Source: CAVVSQ01 sp963848825 (lineage in GTDB: Bacteria > Planctomycetota > Planctomycetia > Gemmatales > Gemmataceae). Taken from it: 64,000 nt of DNA. The stretch is taken from contig CAWKFA010000002.1 in assembly GCA_963848825.1 (NCBI GenBank), forward strand, positions 310,001 to 374,000. Reading direction: 5' to 3'. A model generated the notes under the pieces. That model ran no database searches and was not told the origin of the DNA. It was given only the letters and a program-made list of their open reading frames with translations. A program made the translations under genes and the position numbers. Positions 59,113 to 64,000 of this stretch are shown here, one piece after another. The first letter of the stretch is position 1. Every line of letters starts with the position of its first letter.

Positions 59113-59625
59113 ATGAACCTGGCCAGTTATATTCGCGATATCCCTGATTTTCCGAAGCCGGGCATCCTTTTCAAGGATATTACGCCCCTGCTGGTCGAGC
59201 CGGCGGCCTTTCATGAGGCGATCGATCGGTTCGTGGATCACTTCGCGAATCGAGATATCGACGCCATCGCGGCGGCCGAGGCTCGCGGCTTTCTGTTCGC
59301 CGCGCCTCTGGCCCTGCTGATGAACAAGCCGCTGGTGCCCTTGCGCAAGCCAGGGAAACTGCCTTATCGCACCCATAGCCTGCAATATGATCTGGAATAC
59401 GGCAGCGCCGAGCTGCAAATTCATATCGATGGCTTCAAGGCCGGCGCCAGTGTGCTGATGGTCGACGATCTGCTGGCGACGGGGGGCACGCTCGCGGCCG
59501 CTTGCCAGCTCATCGAGAAGGCCGGCGGCAAGGTTGTCGCCTGCGCCGTTTTGCTCGAGTTATTGTTTTTGAAGGGGCGTGAAAAGCTGGGAGCGCACGA
59601 AGTTTTCAGCGTTTTGCAGTATTAA
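59113..59625 (+). CDS. apt: Adenine phosphoribosyltransferase
   Basis: 170 residues. NLASYIRDIPDFPKPGILFK, AAEARGFLFAAPLALLMNKP, and the PRPP-binding motif VLMVDDLLATGGTLAAACQL. It salvages adenine to AMP in the cytosol, which fits the release of adenosine by the ahcY pathway elsewhere. It is followed by hisI after three bases, so the two are likely one operon with hisG. Confidence 0.93.
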   Translation: MNLASYIRDIPDFPKPGILFKDITPLLVEPAAFHEAIDRFVDHFANRDIDAIAAAEARGFLFAAPLALLMNKPLVPLRKPGKLPYRTHSLQYDLEYGSAELQIHIDGFKAGASVLMVDDLLATGGTLAAACQLIEKAGGKVVACAVLLELLFLKGREKLGAHEVFSVLQY

Positions 59626-59628
59626 ACC

Positions 59629-60002
59629 ATGATCATCGACTTTCAAAAATCGGGCGGCCTGGTGCCGGCCATCGCTCAGGATGCCGCCACGGGCCAGGTT
59701 CTGATGCTGGCCTGGATGAATCAGGAGGCATTCGAGGAAACGCTGCGCACCAGGCGGGCCGTTTATTTTAGCCGTAGCCGGCAGCGCCTCTGCGCAAGGG
59801 TGAGGAATCGGGCAACGTACAGGACGTCACGGAAGTTTTCTTCGATTGTGACGCCGATACGATCCTGCTGAAGGTCCACCAGCGCGGCGGCGCCGCTTGC
59901 CACGAAGGCTACGCCAGCTGCTTTTTCCGCCGCCTGGATGGGGACAGCATCACCGTCGTCGGCGACCGGCTTTTCGACCCGAAACAAGTTTACAAGAAAT
60001 GA
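59629..60002 (+). CDS. hisI: Phosphoribosyl-AMP cyclohydrolase (one frameshift)
   Basis: About 124 residues. MIIDFQKSGGLVPAIAQDAA, LMLAWMNQEAFEETLRTRRA, VYFSRSRQRL; a missing base near 59789 shifts the frame, after which EESGNVQDVTEVFFDCDADT, RGGAACHEGYASCFF continue. The metal-binding Asp/Cys set (DCDAD, ACHEGYASC) is intact. It opens the ring of phosphoribosyl-AMP in histidine synthesis. Three bases after apt and seven before hisG. Confidence 0.9.
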
Positions 60003-60008
60003 CGTTTC

Positions 60009-60884
60009 ATGAGTCAGCTTCTTCGTCTGGGCATCCCCGCCGGTAGTCTGCAGGAGGCGACGGCCGATTTGTTCCGCAAGGCCGGCTACAAGATTACCTT
60101 TGTCGGGCGCAGCTATTATCCGGCCATTGATGATCCGGAAATCCACTGCACCCTTATCCGGGCCCAGGAAATGCCGCGTTACGTGCAGGATGGCTCCCTG
60201 GATTGCGGGCTGACAGGCCACGATTGGGTGTTGGAGAACCAGGCCAAGGTGGTGGAGCTGGCGGAACTGATCTTCAGCAAGGTAAGCCGGCGCCCGGTGA
60301 AGTGGGTGCTGGCGGTGCCGAACGATTCTCCCATTCAAAAGGTTGAAGACTTGCGTGGCAAGCGCATCGCCACGGAAGTGGTCGGCTTGACGCGGCGCTG
60401 GCTCGCGCAACATGGGGTCGAGGCCAATGTCGAATTTAGCTGGGGCGCGACGGAGGTGAAACCTCCCCGGCTGGCGGATGCCATCGTGGATGTGACCGAA
60501 ACCGGCAGCTCGCTACGCGCCAACAACCTGCGCATTATCGCGGAGATTTTGCAGAGCACTACCCGCTTTATCGCCAATGAAAAGTCTTACGCCGACCCGT
60601 GGAAGAAGCAGAAAATGGACGATCTCCTTCTCATGGTGCAGGGCGCCCTGGCCGCCGAGGGCAAGGTCGGTCTCATGATGAACGTGCGCAAGGCGGACCT
60701 ACCGGCGGTCCTCAACATCCTGCCGGCCCTGCAAAATCCCACCATATCCTCATTGTCTGATGAATCCTGGGTAGCCCTCAACACCATCATTGACGAAAGC
60801 ACCGTCCGCCATATTATCCCGCAACTCAAACAGGCGGGAGCGCGCGGGATCGTCGAGTATCCACTCAACAAGATCATCGATTAA
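60009..60884 (+). CDS. hisG: ATP phosphoribosyltransferase (long form)
   Basis: 291 residues, intact. LRLGIPAGSLQEATADLFRK, DCGLTGHDWVLENQAKV, IVDVTETGSSLRANNLRI (PRPP region), and a C-terminal regulatory domain (LMMNVRKADLPAVLNILPAL, ESTVRHIIPQLKQAGARGIV) as in the long, histidine-inhibited form that needs no HisZ. First committed step of histidine synthesis. It ends the apt-hisI-hisG operon. Confidence 0.93.
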   Translation: MSQLLRLGIPAGSLQEATADLFRKAGYKITFVGRSYYPAIDDPEIHCTLIRAQEMPRYVQDGSLDCGLTGHDWVLENQAKVVELAELIFSKVSRRPVKWVLAVPNDSPIQKVEDLRGKRIATEVVGLTRRWLAQHGVEANVEFSWGATEVKPPRLADAIVDVTETGSSLRANNLRIIAEILQSTTRFIANEKSYADPWKKQKMDDLLLMVQGALAAEGKVGLMMNVRKADLPAVLNILPALQNPTISSLSDESWVALNTIIDESTVRHIIPQLKQAGARGIVEYPLNKIID

Positions 60885-61053
60885 GTTCGCGGGCCAACCG
60901 GACCAGGTCGCGATGTGTGTTGCTACCAGAGTAGCTTTAGCTCGGAAAGCCGCCGAAAAAAAGCGATGAAGTCAGGATGACGCCAACTCGAAAATGTCGA
61001 TCATGTCGCGGACCATGGACTGACCCCTGACGAAGATGATGAGGTGTTACTTC

Positions 61054-61899
61054 ATGATTCGCTGCCGACGAAAAAGGTGGCTTTGCGTTGCAGCGGCTAT
61101 ATTCGTCGTAATTACCGTTGCGATCATTTGCTTCAATCTTAACCAATCCACGACGCCAGATGACAGCATTGAGCGGAATACGTTTTCCTACTGGCAGAAC
61201 AAATTTCAAATAGCAATTAAGGAGTCTGAAGAGGTCGCTTTTTTTCCGCCGCCGGATTTCCCACTAATAAGGGACCCGGATCCTAAGTTGATTCCAATTC
61301 TTGAAAAGTTCCTGCAAAGCAATGACGCTCGCTACCGATTACTTGCGTTAGCCAGTTTGTTGTCGCTTGATTCAAAGGCTAGGCCAGCTGCCAAGTCCGT
61401 GGGAAAATGTTTAAACGACGGATACTATCGTAATCGCTATACCGCCGCAAAAATCCTTGGTCAAATTCAGCCATATGATGACGATCAAGTAATCCGTGCT
61501 CTACGTGGCGCACTTAAGGATAAGGATGGGTCGGTTCGTATTGAGGCTGCTTACGCAATATGGAAGGCAACCGAAAGCGCTCAGGAGCCTGTTGAAACTT
61601 TGAAGTCCATGGTTCTTGACAATACCACGCCTGAGAATCGTATATGGGGAGCTGCTGCTGCTAATTACATAGGATTGATTGGACCAGAGGCTGGTGATGC
61701 CATTCCAGAACTGCTTTTGGTTCTGCAAAAAAACGATCGCCTAAATCAGTATTTGTTAGTTCAGGCTTCTATCGCTATAGGTAAAATAGGTATCGCAACA
61801 GAAGAGACGAAAAACAGCCTAAAAGAGTTTCTTATGGATTCCAATGAAAGTCTGCGAGAAGCAGCCGTCAAGTCCCTGTCTGCTCTGGAAGGAAACTGA
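61054..61899 (+). CDS. Membrane-anchored HEAT-repeat protein
   Basis: 281 residues from ATG 61054 (GAGGTG upstream); two further Mets at 61036/61039 are in frame. N-terminal anchor RWLCVAAAIFVVITVAIICF, then HEAT repeats: IPILEKFLQSNDARYRLLAL, RNRYTAAKILGQIQPYDDDQ, DKDGSVRIEAAYAIWKATES, LLVQASIAIGKIGIATEETK. Codon use is clearly more AT-rich than in neighbours, suggesting a different origin. Intact; role unknown, probably protein-protein contact outside the membrane. Confidence 0.7.
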   Translation: MIRCRRKRWLCVAAAIFVVITVAIICFNLNQSTTPDDSIERNTFSYWQNKFQIAIKESEEVAFFPPPDFPLIRDPDPKLIPILEKFLQSNDARYRLLALASLLSLDSKARPAAKSVGKCLNDGYYRNRYTAAKILGQIQPYDDDQVIRALRGALKDKDGSVRIEAAYAIWKATESAQEPVETLKSMVLDNTTPENRIWGAAAANYIGLIGPEAGDAIPELLLVLQKNDRLNQYLLVQASIAIGKIGIATEETKNSLKEFLMDSNESLREAAVKSLSALEGN

Positions 61900-62147
61900 G
61901 TGGTGACGCTGCGCCATTGTGGGCATAAATAATTTGACCATCTGAAAAGGTGATAGAAGTCCTGCCATGCCCGGTTCCTTCCTCCTTCCTTGCCCAAGCC
62001 TGGCGCCGCGATAGCGGGGCTTACGCCCACTTTGTTACGCGCCGGCGTGAGCCGCGTTTCCACGTAAGCTTTGGGACTGGCCTGGTTGGCTGCGGCGGGG
62101 AAAAATGATCGGCATCACCGATGCGGTGAACGAGTGATTGAAACTCC

Positions 62148-62258
62148 AAGATCCGGTGGGTGAAGTACACGGCTCGCGGCTATCGAAACGTGGACAACTT
62201 CATCAAAGCCATCTACTTCCATTGCGGGGGCCTGAAGCTGGCGCCTTCACCCACTTAA
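62148..62258 (+). pseudogene. C-terminal transposase relic (ISL3-like)
   Basis: KIRWVKYTARGYRNVDNFIK and AIYFHCGGLKLAPSPT, stop 62258. The block RGYRNxxNFxxAIYFHCGGL is typical of the end of DDE transposases close to ISL3. Nothing upstream survives in frame. Confidence 0.5.
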
Positions 62259-62317
62259 AAGCCGGAAGAACGTCGTATCAAAACCCATCGACGGTAAACA
62301 AACGTCAATCGAGTTCC

Positions 62318-62558
62318 TAGAACCGAAACTCAAAGCCAAATGTCATTCCCTGGGCCCAGAAGTCCGTGCGCAGAAGAGAGGGTTGGGCGAGGCTGAACCC
62401 GTGAGAGCGCCGTTGCCGAGGAGAGTGCTTTGGGTCAGGTTCACGTTGCGGTCGATTTGGCTGCCAGGCCGAACAACCTGGTTCCAGTAGAGAAAGTCAT
62501 AGCCGGCGAACAAGCGCCAGCGACGGCCGAGCTCAACTACACGCAGAAGCGGAACACA
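62318..62558 (-). pseudogene. BBP7-family outer-membrane beta-barrel, C-terminal relic
   Basis: Minus strand: RWRLFAGYDFLYWNQVVRPG, SQIDRNVNLTQSTLLGNGAL; after a one-base shift near 62366, RTDFWAQGMTFGFEFRF and stop 62318. This is the characteristic end of planctomycete BBP7 barrel proteins, including the final FRF. The N-terminal part is replaced at about 62558 by the ISAs1-type element, which probably interrupted it. Confidence 0.6.
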
Positions 62559-62610
62559 AGTGTACACGCCTATGATTCCTCTCGGACCTACCCGTTCATG
62601 GAGGAGAATC

Positions 62611-63800
62611 ATGGGTGCATCCCCGCTTTCGCTGAAAAGGCATTTCCGGAACTTGCGTGATCCCCGCCTGCACCGACGCCGCAGGCATGAATTGTTGGAT
62701 ATTATCGCCATCGCCATTTGTGCCGTCATTGGCAACGCCAACACCTGGCCGGATATCGTAACGTTTGGCAAAAGCCATCGTGGTGGTTTCAACGCTTTCT
62801 GCCACTGACCAACGGCATTCCATCTCACGATACTTTCGAACGGGTTTTTGATCTCCTGGATCCACAGGCTTTCGGACGCTGCTTCTTGAATTGGACGGAA
62901 TCCTTGTTTGCCAATCTGGGACTGAAACAAATTGCCATCGATGGAAAGACTTTGCGTGGCACCCGCCAAGAAGGATTGGGGGCTTTGCACTTGGTTAGTG
63001 CCTGGGTAAGCAAGAACCATTTGTCGCTCGGACAGGTGGCCGTGAACGAAAAATCCAACGAGATTACCGCTATTCCCAAGTTGCTGGAGATGTTGAATCT
63101 GAAGGGTGCTCTGGTGACCATCGACGCCATGGGTTGCCAAAAAGAGATCGCTCGGAAAATCGTGGACGGTGGCGGGGACTACCTCCTTACGGTGAAAGGC
63201 AATCAGGAAACTTTGCTGAACGATCTGCAAGGTGCTTTTGAGAAAGCTCTGGAAACAGACTTCGCCGGTCTGGATCATGACACCTACGAAACCAACGAAT
63301 TTGCCCATGGACGTTTGGAGCGACGCCTGTACACAGTCATCGAGGACCCCATGAACGTGAGTCAAGCCGAAGCGTGGACCAGTTTGCGTGTTATCGGCAT
63401 GTGTTGCAGTGAAAGGAATATCGACGGCAAAGTCAGTAGCGAGGTACGCTTTTTCATTGGCAGCAAACGGGCCAAAGCCCGCTTCTACGGCAAGGCTTTG
63501 CGGAATCACTGGGCAATTGAGAACGGCTTGCATTGGCATTTGGATGTCAGTTTTAATGAGGACCAAAACCGAACTCAGAAACGCCACGCAGCGCAAAACC
63601 TGAATTGCCTCCGCCGTCTGGCCTTAATGCTCTGGAAAAAACACAAAAGCAAGGAAAGCGTCAGCCATAAGCGTTATTGGCCCAGGCACGGGCCAGCCAC
63701 ACGCGCGCAACAACCCGCAAGAAACTCACGGCGACTGGGGATTCGCCTGACCAACTTTCCCAGGTGTGGATGGCGGAACTGGCGCTGTCGTATTAGGTAA
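62611..63800 (+). mobile_element. ISAs1-family transposase gene (frameshifted)
   Basis: About 396 residues, GGAGGAG upstream of ATG 62611. N-terminal helical part LKRHFRNLRDPRLHRRRRHE, LLDIIAIAICAVIGNANTW; a frame change near 62785, then RFLPLTNGIPSHDTFERVFD. Catalytic DDE residues: IAIDGKTLRGT (D), LVTIDAMGCQKEIARKIV (D), and NHWAIENGLHWHLDVSFNED (E). The region after ESVSHKRYW departs from the family, so a second break near 63690 is possible. It abuts a truncated BBP7 gene. Terminal inverted repeats could not be defined from this window. Confidence 0.75.
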
Positions 63801-63805
63801 TTACA

Positions 63806-64000
63806 ATGAAACTGACAAAACGACCGTTCGGGGCTTTGTGGCCTATGATGGTCGGCCTTTTTTTGTATCGTTGAATGCGGGATCCTTCTTAGTGCGGGAG
63901 TCGCCTACATTGCCCAAAGCATGGGGTATTCGCAACACATCATCACTTTGTCGGATTTTCTAAAGATTGAGTTATATACCCTCTCGGTTTTCATCCTTGT
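63806..64000 (+). CDS. Possible membrane protein start, cut by the window edge
   Basis: MKLTKRPFGALWPMMVGLFL begins at 63806; a stop follows, but the next frame continues ILLSAGVAYIAQSMGYSQHI, SDFLKIELYTLSVFIL to the edge. Both parts are hydrophobic. It may be a gene with one indel, or two chance frames next to an insertion sequence. Confidence 0.25.

Noticed and set aside
62343..63596. Minus-strand frame of 417 codons
   Set aside because: It joins the BBP7 relic to the antisense of the transposase. Only the first 240 bp have protein similarity.

Overview
The window looks like a chromosomal segment of a planctomycete, most likely the Gemmataceae/Isosphaeraceae side. The evidence is the gene families seen: Hanks-type Ser/Thr kinases fused to TPR and WD40 repeats, surface proteins with an N-terminal LEPR-like 'LEDRMVPA' or 'LEAREVMNA' signal, TIGR03067 relics, a BBP7 beta-barrel relic, the PVC small basic protein (TIGR04137), an HpnN-type RND protein, and moderately high GC. 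No rRNA, tRNA or CRISPR array was seen.

Layout. 1-16 kb: a signalling and repeat-protein island. It holds a kinase-TPR gene and a WD40/HEAT gene (minus strand), relics of a WD40 gene and a kinase, a RAYT/REP-type MITE, an LGFP/tandem-repeat surface protein, and then a very large kinase-WD40-TPR protein followed by an ECF sigma factor (plus strand). 16-20.7 kb: a large secreted beta-helix/Ig-like protein, then decayed DNA with a RAYT relic and a 12-bp tandem repeat. 20.7-30 kb: two metallophosphoesterases, rex, argB-argD-argF, a QueD-like enzyme and an HpnN/MMPL transporter. 30-42 kb: an FAD enzyme, a GT87-like membrane protein, a Gp37/Gp68 (DUF5131) protein, methyltransferase-ahcY, ilvC, an enoyl-CoA hydratase, an AtuA pair and an M20 peptidase. 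Two copies of a GGGGTCAGACCCC hairpin element lie in the last part. 42-44 kb: an accessory patch with TIGR03067 relics around a DUF433/DUF5615 toxin-antitoxin pair and a truncated PglZ-like start. 44-59 kb: a HEAT protein, a lipoprotein, an ATPase with a degenerate P-loop and its neighbour, a transglutaminase, a Wzx-type flippase, the small basic protein, a triple-TPM protein and a GNAT enzyme. 59-61 kb: apt-hisI-hisG. 61-64 kb: a HEAT protein, transposase and BBP7 relics, and an ISAs1-type transposase.

Many genes, including argF, hisI, atuA and the sigma factor, are broken only by single-base indels, with good protein similarity continuing in the next frame. One gene has two compensating indels. 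This pattern fits residual sequencing or assembly error better than genome-wide decay, so I list those genes as whole loci and give the approximate break. Short fragments with no start or no remainder are listed as relics.

The least-described material is the repeat biology. One repeat family, with the core GGAAAATTC..GG.GACGC..CTCG, is tied to RAYT transposase starts and also caps the truncated PglZ-like gene. The second family is the GGGGTCAGACCCC hairpin, whose outer stems differ between copies yet remain self-complementary.
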